Shown piece by piece: positions 33,257 through 41,299 of a stretch of 64,000 nt of DNA. How positions within the stretch are numbered: position 1 is the stretch's first letter; every line of letters starts with the position of its first letter. Source of the DNA: Lichenicoccus sp964246745 (GTDB taxonomy: Bacteria > Pseudomonadota > Alphaproteobacteria > Acetobacterales > Acetobacteraceae); contig CAXTRK010000015.1 of assembly GCA_964246745.1 (NCBI GenBank), forward strand, positions 1 to 64,000. The letters are read 5' to 3'. The position numbers and the translations under genes were made by a program. Under the pieces are notes generated by a model. It searched no databases and was not told the origin of the DNA. It worked only from the letters and a program-made list of their open reading frames with translations.

Positions 33257-35014
33257 TCATGCCGCGGCGTCCTGCTCACGGCCAGCGCAGGCATCAAACG
33301 CCGCCTGCAGCCGCGTGCCGTGCAGATCGTGGCCGATCGCGATGACGCGCGGTATTTCGTTCTCTCCCGGCGCGAAGGCGGACATGCTGGCCCGCCCCCC
33401 GGCCACATCAAAGCGTATCCAGCCGCCGCTTGCGCGCGCGATCCCCTTCAGCCGCTCCACCTGACCATAGGCTCCCTCGCTCACATCGTCGAGCAGATCG
33501 GCCAGTCGTCCGGGCTCGCAGGCGCCATGCAGCGTGCCGTTCCAGGACGCAAAGCCGAATGCCGCGTCATGCCCATGTTGATCATGGTCATGGTGATGGT
33601 CATGGTCATGATGGTGGTGGTGAGGCTCATGCGCCGCCGGCTGTACCGGAGCCGCCATGGCGATTGGCTGACGCGTGAGCGGGGCCGCGATGCCATAGGT
33701 CGACTGCATGATCTGCACCGCCGGGTTGAGCATGCGCAGCGTGGTCTCGATCATCGCCACCACGGCCGGGCTCACCAGATCGGTCTTGTTGATCACCAAC
33801 ACCGTGGCCAGGCGCGCCTGCGCCTCGATATGGGCGGTCATGCGCGCGTAGTCATGCAGAAAGGCGCCGGCATCGAGCAGGGTGGTCACGTGCAGCGAGC
33901 GCACCAACGGCTTGAGCGTGGGCGCGCTCAACACCCCAAGCAGCGAGGCAAGGTCGGCGACGCCGCTCGGCTCGATCAGCACGCGCTTCGGTGAGAACTG
34001 GGCGACGATGCTCTGCAGTTGCGCCGCCAGGTCCTGCTTGAGCGAGCAGCAGATGCAGCCGTTCGGCAGTTCGACCACCTCGGCGCCGCGCTCGCGCAGC
34101 AGCGAGCCATCGACACCCACCGAGGAGAAATCGTTCACCAGCACCACAGTGCTGCCGTCGCGCGGCGCGCCGGACATCGCATGACGCAGGAAGGTGGTCT
34201 TGCCGGCGCCGAGGAAGCCCGCGACGACCTCGATCTCGAATGGCTTGGTGGCCTTGCGCGACTTCAGGCTCCAGCCCCACAGCGCGGCGGCCGGCAGCGG
34301 CAGCATCAGCAGCCAATGCTCCAGGATCGCCAGCGCCATCATCGTCGCCAGGAACGTGAATCCGACCGCGTCGAAACTGGTCGCATGCGGAGCCGTCGCC
34401 GCCTGGATCAGACGCACCAGAATGACCGTCGAGACTGTCACCGAGACCGGGAACAGCAGGTTCATCGACTTCTTGGTCAGAAACGAGCGCAGGAACTGCA
34501 AATGCTCCGGCAGGAACTCCTCGTTGAGGTTGCGCACGCCGAGGAAGACGTTGAGCTTGGCGCTCTGGTGCATCCACCACAGCACCATGAAGGTCCACAT
34601 GCCGACCTGGTTGCCGCCGTGCCAGGTGAGCGCCACCACGGCGAGCGCGGACGCGATGATCGCCAGTTCGTGCCAGAGACTGGTCTGTATCGCATGGCCG
34701 AAATGACGCCAGCCGCGGCAGCCCTCGGCGCACGGCGCCCGTCTGGGGCCGGTGACGAAGCCCATATAGAACGAAATCTCCTGCCAACCCCAGCCGAGCA
34801 GTCCGCAGGTAAAGGCGAGATAGGCGCCGCGCGTCGAGACATCGGCGCTGGTCCGGGACAGACCCCAGAACGAGGCCAGCAGCAGTATCGAGGCGCCGAT
34901 CATGCTCCAGCGGAAGGTCCGCCGCGGCAGTCCGTCCAGGTACATGATCAGCCCGGTGCTGAACCACCAGAAGAACAGCGCGAACAAAGCGGGAAGGATG
35001 TAGAGATGCAGCAT
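33257..35014 (-). CDS. puhE: fusion of PuhE-type photosynthetic complex assembly protein with COG0523/CobW metallochaperone GTPase
   Basis: A 585-residue protein in one uninterrupted frame. Residues 1-250 are a PuhE (DUF3623) membrane protein: about seven transmembrane segments and the conserved QTSLWHELAII, WHGGNQVGMWTF and MHQSAKLNVFLGVRNLNEEFLP regions. Residues 260-585 are a complete COG0523/CobW-type GTPase: P-loop GFLGAGKTT (266-274), metal-site CICC (320-323), NKTD (409-412), a His/Asp-rich loop (462-482) and the C-terminal CobW_C-like domain. The two parts are each full length and usually separate proteins. Met at 35014 gives the normal PuhE N-terminus, 10 bases after the acsF stop; 35053 is an alternative that overlaps acsF. 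The fusion would tether a Zn/Fe/Mg-handling GTPase to the membrane between AcsF and Mg chelatase products. Metal and partner are unknown. Confidence 0.88.
   Translation of the reverse strand: MLHLYILPALFALFFWWFSTGLIMYLDGLPRRTFRWSMIGASILLLASFWGLSRTSADVSTRGAYLAFTCGLLGWGWQEISFYMGFVTGPRRAPCAEGCRGWRHFGHAIQTSLWHELAIIASALAVVALTWHGGNQVGMWTFMVLWWMHQSAKLNVFLGVRNLNEEFLPEHLQFLRSFLTKKSMNLLFPVSVTVSTVILVRLIQAATAPHATSFDAVGFTFLATMMALAILEHWLLMLPLPAAALWGWSLKSRKATKPFEIEVVAGFLGAGKTTFLRHAMSGAPRDGSTVVLVNDFSSVGVDGSLLRERGAEVVELPNGCICCSLKQDLAAQLQSIVAQFSPKRVLIEPSGVADLASLLGVLSAPTLKPLVRSLHVTTLLDAGAFLHDYARMTAHIEAQARLATVLVINKTDLVSPAVVAMIETTLRMLNPAVQIMQSTYGIAAPLTRQPIAMAAPVQPAAHEPHHHHHDHDHHHDHDQHGHDAAFGFASWNGTLHGACEPGRLADLLDDVSEGAYGQVERLKGIARASGGWIRFDVAGGRASMSAFAPGENEIPRVIAIGHDLHGTRLQAAFDACAGREQDAAA
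33569..33631. repeat. low-complexity His/Asp-coding tract in the PuhE-COG0523 fusion
   Basis: About 63 bases made of repeated catggt/catgat units on the + strand encode 21 residues dominated by His and Asp (13 His). Such loops bind Zn, Ni or Co in COG0523 proteins. The repeat is within the coding frame. Confidence 0.8.
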
Positions 35015-35024
35015 CGCCGAACGC

Positions 35025-36089
35025 CTACCAGGAGGGAGCCATGCGCACGTCACGCGGCATCCGGTTGCGGCGCACCGGCAGCGTATAGACGCGCAGGAAA
35101 TTGGCGCCGGCCGCGAGCGTCAGCGCGCCACGCCGCACGCGCGACAACGCGCCGCCGCGCGTGCGCGCCCGCCCCATCGCCTCGGTGATGCGTCGGAAGC
35201 GCTTCATGCCGGCATGAAAGCGCGGATCGTCGAGGTCGAGCGCCACCGGGAACACCTGCTTGCAGATCTCCTGGGTGACGCGGAACACCTGCATGTCGTA
35301 CTCGGTGGGATCGAGACCGAGCGCTTCGTGGAACACCGGACGAGCGTGGTCGCGCACATACATGGTCGCGAACACCGCGAGCAGGAAGAAGCGTATCCAC
35401 AGCAGGTTCATGCCGCGCAGCAGCGCCGGGTCCGAGCGCATCAGCAGCGCGAACGCCTCGCCATGACGGAACTCGTCGCCGCACCAGTTCTCGAACCACG
35501 AGAAGATCGGATGAAACCGGCGATCGGGGTTGCGCTCGAGCTGGCGGAAGATGGTGATGTAGCGGGCATAGCCGATCTTCTCGGACAGATACGTCGCGTA
35601 GAACACGAATTTCGGCTTGAAGTAGGTGTATTTCTTTGCCTTCGCCAGAAAGCCGAGATCAACGCCGACGCCGAAATCCTTCAGCGTGTCATTGATGAAA
35701 CCGGCATGACGCGCCTCGTCGCGCGCCATATAGCTGAACAGCGCCTTGATGTCCGGGTTGCGTATGCGCTTCTTGATCTCGGCGTAGAGCACGCAGCCGG
35801 AAAACTCGGCCGTCACCGAGCTGACCAGGAAATCCAGGAACTCCTTCTTCAGATCGGGAGGCAAGCTGGAAAGATCACAATCGAAACGCGCGTCGCGGAC
35901 GAAATGGTTCTGGTTGAGATCGCGTCCGAGTTCGGCGATCAGCCCGTCCCATTCCCGCCGCACCAGCCCGACGTCAAGGCTGTCCATGTAATCGAAGTCG
36001 GTGGTGTAGAAGCGCGGGGACAGCACGGTGTCCTCGCGCGCCGATTCCGTGCTCGCGTTGACCTGTCTTTCGAGAACTTCGCTCATCAT
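35025..36089 (-). CDS. acsF: aerobic Mg-protoporphyrin IX monomethyl ester oxidative cyclase
   Basis: A 354-residue di-iron oxygenase that forms the isocyclic ring of chlorophylls using oxygen. The ferritin-like four-helix iron ligands can be read as Glu in TAEFSGCVLYAE, DEARHAG, and the second-half Glu and DEFRHGE. NHFVRDARFD and KYTYFKPKFVFYATYLSEKIGYARY are typical of AcsF. It marks oxygen-dependent pigment synthesis; the oxygen-independent bchE is not in this window. The ATG overlaps the stop of the preceding small gene (ATGA). The PuhE-metallochaperone fusion follows after 10 bases. Confidence 0.97.
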   Translation of the reverse strand: MMSEVLERQVNASTESAREDTVLSPRFYTTDFDYMDSLDVGLVRREWDGLIAELGRDLNQNHFVRDARFDCDLSSLPPDLKKEFLDFLVSSVTAEFSGCVLYAEIKKRIRNPDIKALFSYMARDEARHAGFINDTLKDFGVGVDLGFLAKAKKYTYFKPKFVFYATYLSEKIGYARYITIFRQLERNPDRRFHPIFSWFENWCGDEFRHGEAFALLMRSDPALLRGMNLLWIRFFLLAVFATMYVRDHARPVFHEALGLDPTEYDMQVFRVTQEICKQVFPVALDLDDPRFHAGMKRFRRITEAMGRARTRGGALSRVRRGALTLAAGANFLRVYTLPVRRNRMPRDVRMAPSW

Positions 36090-36373
36090 GGCTCTCCCGC
36101 CTCGAAACCGACTTCATACAGGCCCGCGAGCAGAAACACCGATGTCGCGCGCGTCCAGGCGCGCGACATCGGCCCCGCCCTCCGCACCGTGATACGGCAT
36201 TCCCGCCGCAGCGTCTCGCCGTAGCCGATCCGCATCGGCGGATCATGGATCAGCACTTCGTCGCCAGGCATGATCTCCACATCTTCGGGGATCGCATAGG
36301 CGTGGAAACTGGACGGGCTTTTCTCGATTTCGACCATGCAGGTCGCCTCGATCGCCCGCGCTGCGAACATCAT
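36086..36373 (-). CDS. small conserved-type protein between puhC and acsF
   Basis: A 95-residue soluble protein with no transmembrane segment or signal peptide. It contains a central IPEDVEIMPGDEVLIHDPPMRIGYGE stretch rich in acidic residues that resembles a small beta-barrel, followed by a basic strand. A short unnamed gene commonly sits at this position in purple-bacterial photosynthesis clusters. Both ends overlap their neighbours by four bases, so it is translationally linked to puhC and acsF and may help cyclase or reaction-centre assembly. The function is not known to me. Confidence 0.75.
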   Translation of the reverse strand: MMFAARAIEATCMVEIEKSPSSFHAYAIPEDVEIMPGDEVLIHDPPMRIGYGETLRRECRITVRRAGPMSRAWTRATSVFLLAGLYEVGFEAGEP

Positions 36374-36828
36374 TGCGTCTCCTTCTCGGACGCGTGCAGG
36401 TAGGCGGTGAACAGCGCCGCATTGCCGCGTCCGAAGCTCTCGAGATCAATCTCGCTCTTCGTCGGGGGATCGATCAAGAGCACACGGCCGTCGCTCATCT
36501 CGGTAATCCGGTAGGGCAGGCTCAGCGCCACTCCGTCATGCCTGCGTATGATCGACATCCCCTGGATCATTCCTGGAACAAAGCCGTCCTTCACGGTCGC
36601 CAAACGGCCGACCTCGCGGCCGGTGCCGTCGTCGATCACCTCCATCGCGCCCGCTAGCGTGGCGACGAAGCGCAGCTCCTTGGAGGCGACAGTCACCGCG
36701 CCATCCTTGAGCGGGCCTGTCGGCGTGATCGCCACGACCGCGATCAACCCGACCCCAGCCGCCGCGATCAGCGGCGGCCACGCCAACCGCGCCTGCCGGG
36801 CAACGCCGCGCCGTACGCTTCCGGCCAC
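36370..36828 (-). CDS. puhC: photosynthetic complex assembly protein PuhC
   Basis: About 152 residues, with one N-terminal membrane anchor (LAWPPLIAAAGVGLIAVVAIT) and a periplasmic domain containing LRFVATLAGAMEVIDDGTGREVG and the final GNAALFTAYLHASEK, as in PuhC, which is needed for normal reaction-centre/LH1 core assembly. No ATG is available: a GTG at 36828 with ggag about 10 bases upstream is taken here, while a TTG at 36837 overlapping the puhB stop (TTGA) is equally possible and would fit the coupling pattern of the operon. Confidence 0.88.
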   Translation of the reverse strand: MAGSVRRGVARQARLAWPPLIAAAGVGLIAVVAITPTGPLKDGAVTVASKELRFVATLAGAMEVIDDGTGREVGRLATVKDGFVPGMIQGMSIIRRHDGVALSLPYRITEMSDGRVLLIDPPTKSEIDLESFGRGNAALFTAYLHASEKETQ

Positions 36829-36833
36829 CGCCT

Positions 36834-37511
36834 TCAAGCTCCCACCGAGGCCGGATAATCGGCGCCCGCCCTTCGCGCCCGTGCGGGAGCTGCGAGCGGC
36901 GCCGCGGGTGCCGACTGACCGGCACTTGCCGCGAGCGCCCGCGACAGCATCGTCGCCACACGCGCGGCATCCGGAATCGCGCGCAGCATCGGCTGCACCC
37001 GACTGAGCCGCCATGGCCGCACATGCGGCCAGAGCGTGGTGACGCCGATGCGGTTGGGGCCATTCAGCAGGATCGGGATATCCCCGGTGCCGTCCGGATA
37101 AAGCCGTACCGATGCCGAATCGATCGAGGAGAACGGCAGATTGATGCTCATCGGCAGGGCGATGCCGATACGCAGCACGACGCGCTTTTCGGTCATCGTA
37201 TAAACTGTGGTGCGCGCCACCAGAAAGGCGAACAGCCCGAGCAGTCCGCTTGCGATCGCGCCCAGAACGATCAACGCCACCGCCGAGAACCACAGACTCG
37301 GCCTATCCGACAAGCCGGCGGAACCGGCGCACCAGAGCGCGAGGATGCCGAAATACACTGCAACCTTACGCACGTGCATGGCGCGGCGGGCGAGCATGCG
37401 CGCGTCCGGCGCGCCTTGCCATAGCATGGTCTCGCCCTCCGGCAGCGGTCCCGGCAGACCATACGGCCGCTCGCCCTTGACATCGCGGACGACGCGTATC
37501 CGCCGGCTCAC
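36834..37511 (-). CDS. puhB: photosynthetic complex assembly protein PuhB
   Basis: A 225-residue membrane protein with the PuhB signature LPEGETMLWQGAPDARMLARRAMHVRKVAVYF, two to three transmembrane segments and a bacterial PH-like domain (TVYTMTEKRVVLRIGIALP ... LPFSSIDS). PuhB aids reaction-centre H-subunit and LH1 assembly in Rhodobacter. The C-terminal 25 residues are an Ala/Pro-rich tail. Start overlaps puhA by four bases. Confidence 0.93.
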   Translation of the reverse strand: MSRRIRVVRDVKGERPYGLPGPLPEGETMLWQGAPDARMLARRAMHVRKVAVYFGILALWCAGSAGLSDRPSLWFSAVALIVLGAIASGLLGLFAFLVARTTVYTMTEKRVVLRIGIALPMSINLPFSSIDSASVRLYPDGTGDIPILLNGPNRIGVTTLWPHVRPWRLSRVQPMLRAIPDAARVATMLSRALAASAGQSAPAAPLAAPARARRAGADYPASVGA

Positions 37512-38287
37512 AGGAACGGCTCCGAACGGCCGGGTCTGCCGTAGAGCGTGCCGCCGCCGAAATAGCCGACAATCTTATCCTCCTCGAGACGGGTGATCAT
37601 GTCAGGATTGCGCGTGCGCGGGACATTGAGGAAGTGCTCCGCCGCCAGCGCGCGGACCACGACCTCACGCGCGCGCCCCCGGTAGCGCACATACATTTGC
37701 GGGATGAGGATGCGGGGCTGCGTGGTCACGCCCGCAAGCTCAACCTCGAGGAAGACGATCTCATGCCCGATTTCGTCAATCCAGACGTCGATCACGCCTC
37801 CCACGTCCAAGCCGTCCGCGGAGATCACGCGCATTCCTTGCGGACGCGGCATATGCGGATCGACCCGGTATTCCAGCGCCACGCGCAGCGGCTTGAATTT
37901 CTCCTGTCCGTCGATGGTGAGATCAGGCACGTCCTTGCGGTAGCAATAGGAAGCCGGGCCCACCCCGTCGATCAGCGGATTGCCGGTCGGTACCAGCGGC
38001 GCGCCCGGGAAGGTCGCCGCCGGAACCGCTCCTTCCGGTCCGCGGGGAACATCCCCCGGCGGCGAGTACGAGGCGCCCCCATGATAGTCGCGGAGGATCT
38101 TGGCCGGGGGAATAGGGAAGCCGATGCCCGCGCGCCCGACGCCGCCATGCGGTTCGGTGACCAGCGGATAGCCTTCGCGATGGTCCTCGCGCCGCAGATA
38201 AAACACCAGGCACACCCAGAAGCCCCAGAACACGTAGAGCACGACCTGGGCGACATCGAGCTCTCTGGTGAACCCACCGATCAGCAT
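37508..38287 (-). CDS. puhA: photosynthetic reaction centre H subunit
   Basis: A 259-residue reaction-centre H subunit with its single N-terminal transmembrane helix (DVAQVVLYVFWGFWVCLVFYLRRED) and the cytoplasmic PRC-barrel domain with VPDLTIDGQEK and the acidic helix-strand region. It caps the L/M core and shapes proton access to quinone QB. It overlaps lhaA by seven bases upstream and puhB by four downstream. The pufLM genes for the partner subunits are outside the window. Confidence 0.97.
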   Translation of the reverse strand: MLIGGFTRELDVAQVVLYVFWGFWVCLVFYLRREDHREGYPLVTEPHGGVGRAGIGFPIPPAKILRDYHGGASYSPPGDVPRGPEGAVPAATFPGAPLVPTGNPLIDGVGPASYCYRKDVPDLTIDGQEKFKPLRVALEYRVDPHMPRPQGMRVISADGLDVGGVIDVWIDEIGHEIVFLEVELAGVTTQPRILIPQMYVRYRGRAREVVVRALAAEHFLNVPRTRNPDMITRLEEDKIVGYFGGGTLYGRPGRSEPFL

Positions 38288-39693
38288 GACCTGATTTCCT
38301 TTCGGGACAGCACGGGAGTGTTGAAGCGGACGAGCGGACCGACTGCCACCATGGTTGCGAACAGCAGCCCGATCTCCAGCACATAGACGGCCTGGTAGCC
38401 GACCGCCGGGCCGGTGAGCGTCGGGCCGAGGCCGCCATGGGCCGCAAACCAGCCAACGCCGTCGCGGATCATGCCGCCGGCCGCGATCGAGGCGCCTGCG
38501 GCAAAGGCCTGCACCGCGCCCCAGGTGCCCAGAGCGAGACCGTTGCGGCCGGCGCGCGACGCGTCCATCGCGCCGGCCAGGGTGCCGACCAGGAACAAGG
38601 CGGCGCCGAAGCCGATGCCGACGATGCCGCAGGCGAACAGCGCCTCTGATTGCGCGGGCGCCGAGGCGATCACCAGGGAAAAGGCGAACACGCCTTCCAG
38701 TGCGCCGAAGGCCGCAATCCGGTAGCGGTCACGGCCGGGCGCCAGCAGGCGGGCGGCCAGCGCGAATCCGGCGAGGCCGCCCAATGCCAGCAGCGCGGTC
38801 AGCGACGTGGTCGCACTCACCGGCAGATGCAGCACTTGGCCGCCATAGGGCTCCAGCAGCACATCCTGCAGGCCGAACGCGAAGGTGCCGAACCATACCG
38901 CGACCAGTCGGCGACGGGCGTTGGCCTCGCCCGCGAGCAGCGACCAGGCGTCACGGAAGCGGGGCGCCGAACTCCCCTTGATCACCACGGATGCGGTGCG
39001 CGGCTCCTGCTTCCACAACGCCGCGAGATTGAGTGCGACCGTCACCACGGCGGCGCCCTGCACCACCTGGATCAGCCGCTTCTCGCTGAAATGATCGAGC
39101 AGCGCGCCGAAGATCAGCGCGCTCGCCAGAATGCCCACCAGCATCATGACGCAGAGCAAGGTGACCACCAGAGGACGCGAGCGGGACGGCGCCAGGTCGG
39201 TGGCGAGCGCCAGTCCCACCGTCTGCACCGTATGCAGCCCGGCGCCGACCAGAAGAAAGGCGAAACCGGCCGCGATCGGTCCGGCGATCTTCGGCGCGTG
39301 GCTGTCGCCGGAGAGCAGCAGCAAGGCGAACGGCATGATCGCGAGGCCGCCGAACTGCAGCATCGTGCCGATCCAGAGATAGGGCACGCGGCGCCAGCCG
39401 AGAATGGAGACATGGGTATCGGAGCGGAAGCCGATGATGGCGCGGAACGGAGACAGCAGCAGCGGCACAGCCACCATCGCCGCCACCAGCCAGGCCGGCA
39501 CGCCGAGTTCGACGATCATCACCCGGTTGAGCGTGCCGATCACCAACGCCAGCGCCATGCCGACCGAGACCTGGAACAAGGAGAGACGCAGCAGCCGCCC
39601 CAGCGGCAGTTCGGCCGTGACCGCGCCGCCGATCGGCAAGTAGCGAAGCCCGACGCGGTTCCAATATCGGCTGACGGCCGCTTCCATCTTCAT
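38281..39693 (-). CDS. lhaA: LH1 assembly factor / PucC-family transporter-like protein
   Basis: A 470-residue MFS-type protein of the BCD/PucC family with about 12 transmembrane helices. RLSLFQVSVGMALALVIGTLNRVMIVELG and FRAIIGFRSDTH with LGWRRVPYLWIGTMLQFGG are hallmark PucC/LhaA stretches. LhaA assists insertion of LH1 polypeptides and possibly bacteriochlorophyll delivery. It lies between bchM and puhA, as in other purple bacteria; start overlaps the bchM stop (ATGA). It is the only PucC-family gene seen in the window; the second one (Bch2) usually placed between bchG and bchP is absent. Confidence 0.95.
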   Translation of the reverse strand: MKMEAAVSRYWNRVGLRYLPIGGAVTAELPLGRLLRLSLFQVSVGMALALVIGTLNRVMIVELGVPAWLVAAMVAVPLLLSPFRAIIGFRSDTHVSILGWRRVPYLWIGTMLQFGGLAIMPFALLLLSGDSHAPKIAGPIAAGFAFLLVGAGLHTVQTVGLALATDLAPSRSRPLVVTLLCVMMLVGILASALIFGALLDHFSEKRLIQVVQGAAVVTVALNLAALWKQEPRTASVVIKGSSAPRFRDAWSLLAGEANARRRLVAVWFGTFAFGLQDVLLEPYGGQVLHLPVSATTSLTALLALGGLAGFALAARLLAPGRDRYRIAAFGALEGVFAFSLVIASAPAQSEALFACGIVGIGFGAALFLVGTLAGAMDASRAGRNGLALGTWGAVQAFAAGASIAAGGMIRDGVGWFAAHGGLGPTLTGPAVGYQAVYVLEIGLLFATMVAVGPLVRFNTPVLSRKEIRSC

Positions 39694-40379
39694 GGCACGC
39701 GCAGCTCCATCGCCTGCGAGGTGTAGAAACCCGAGGCGATGCGCCGCGTGCGGCTCGGCTGGTATCCCGCCTGGGTCAGCAAGGCTTCGATCCGGCGCAC
39801 GCCGATCGGCTCGATCGCCGGCGCCCGGTCGCCGCGCGGAAACAGCCGCCCCGCCGCATGCATCGCCGACAATGCGGGCGTGCGCGGCGCGAACGTGAAC
39901 AGCGTCGAGACCGTCGAGCGCGCGGCGAGCGCTGCCGCCGCGTCGGCCATTTCCCGAGCCGGGTAGTGGATCAGGCTGTCCATCGCGACGATATGGTCGA
40001 AATCACCGAAGGACGCGTCCAGCATGTCGCCGGCATGGAAGCGCATGCGGCCGCGCAGATCCGCAGGCAGCCGGGAACGCGCCAGATCGAGCAGCGTGGG
40101 CGAGAGATCGATCGCCACGACCTCGGCGCCGCGACGCGCCGCTGCCACGGCGAGGCTGCCGGTGCCGCATCCGGCATCAAGCAGTCGGCGTCCGGAGAGG
40201 TCGGCCGGCAGCCAGTCCAGCAGCATCGCCCGCATGCGCTCGCGCCCGGCCCGGACGGTGGCGCGAATGCGTCCCAGCGGCGCATCCGAGGTCAGGCGCG
40301 ACCAGGCCTCGAACGCGGTGCGGTCAAAATACGCCTCCAGCGCGGCGCGGCGCCGCTGATAGACCGCCGTCGTCATCAT
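39690..40379 (-). CDS. bchM: Mg-protoporphyrin IX methyltransferase
   Basis: A 229-residue class-I SAM methyltransferase that esterifies the C13 propionate of Mg-protoporphyrin IX, giving the substrate of AcsF. The SAM-binding motif LLDAGCGTGSLAVAAA near residue 70, VVAIDLSPTLLDLAR and IVAMDSLIHYP are clear. The ATG at 40379 overlaps the bchL stop; the open frame running further back through bchL is only a shadow. Tail overlaps lhaA by four bases. Confidence 0.96.
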   Translation of the reverse strand: MMTTAVYQRRRAALEAYFDRTAFEAWSRLTSDAPLGRIRATVRAGRERMRAMLLDWLPADLSGRRLLDAGCGTGSLAVAAARRGAEVVAIDLSPTLLDLARSRLPADLRGRMRFHAGDMLDASFGDFDHIVAMDSLIHYPAREMADAAAALAARSTVSTLFTFAPRTPALSAMHAAGRLFPRGDRAPAIEPIGVRRIEALLTQAGYQPSRTRRIASGFYTSQAMELRVP

Positions 40380-41299
40380 TCGAAGCCCAGCAGGTCGAAG
40401 ATGTCGCGATCCTTGAGCGGCTTGCACGACAGTGGCGCCACTCCCGCCCACAGGCTTGCCGCCAGGCGCAGATATTCGTTCTGCACCGCCTCGATCTCGG
40501 GTGTCGGCTCCATCTCGAACAAGGTCGCCTTTTTCAGGCGGGAGCGGCGGATGGCGTCGAGATCGGGAAAGCGCGCCAGCGTGCCAAGCCCGGTTGCCGC
40601 GTTGTATTTGTCGATCTGGTCGGTATCGGCGCTGCGATTGACGATGACGCCGCCAAGCCGCACGTCGTAGTTGCGCGACTTCGCCTCGATCGCGGCGACG
40701 ATGCGGTTCATCGCGAAGATCGAATCGAAATCGTTCGCCGCCACGATCAGCGCCTGATCGGCGTGCTGCAACGGCGCCGCGAAGCCGCCGCAGACCACGT
40801 CGCCGAGCACGTCGAAGATCACCACGTCGGTGTCCTCGAGCAGATGGTGCTCCTTCAGCAGCTTGACCGTCTGTCCGACCACGTAGCCGCCGCAGCCGGT
40901 GCCGGCCGGCGGGCCGCCGGCCTCGACGCACATGACGCCGTTGGTGCCCTCGACAACGAAATCCTCGGGCCGCAATTCCTCCGGATGGAAATCGACACCT
41001 TCCAGCACATCGATCACCGTCGGGATCAGCCGCTTGGTGAGCGTGAACGTGGAATCGTGCTTGGGATCGCAGCCGATCTGCAAGACCCGCTGTCCCAGTT
41101 TGGCAAAAGCCAGAGACAGGTTCGACGAGGTTGTGCTTTTGCCGATGCCGCCCTTGCCGTAGATCGCGAACACCTTCGCGGTGCCGATCTTGGCGGAAGG
41201 TTCCATGCGCACCTGCACGCTGCCTTCGCCGTCCTCGCCTGCGCTTGTGCAGGTCGAACAGCCTGAAGCGATCTTGGCCGGTCTGGTGATAACAGTCAT
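40376..41299 (-). CDS. bchL: dark-operative protochlorophyllide reductase, iron protein BchL
   Basis: A 307-residue NifH-like ATPase that passes electrons to BchNB. The P-loop is YGKGGIGKST (47-56), and the cysteines binding the inter-subunit 4Fe-4S cluster are Cys136 (GTGCGGY) and Cys170 (GDVVCGG), with the nitrogenase-like spacing of 34. It overlaps bchH and bchM by four bases on either side. Confidence 0.98.
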   Translation of the reverse strand: MTVITRPAKIASGCSTCTSAGEDGEGSVQVRMEPSAKIGTAKVFAIYGKGGIGKSTTSSNLSLAFAKLGQRVLQIGCDPKHDSTFTLTKRLIPTVIDVLEGVDFHPEELRPEDFVVEGTNGVMCVEAGGPPAGTGCGGYVVGQTVKLLKEHHLLEDTDVVIFDVLGDVVCGGFAAPLQHADQALIVAANDFDSIFAMNRIVAAIEAKSRNYDVRLGGVIVNRSADTDQIDKYNAATGLGTLARFPDLDAIRRSRLKKATLFEMEPTPEIEAVQNEYLRLAASLWAGVAPLSCKPLKDRDIFDLLGFE

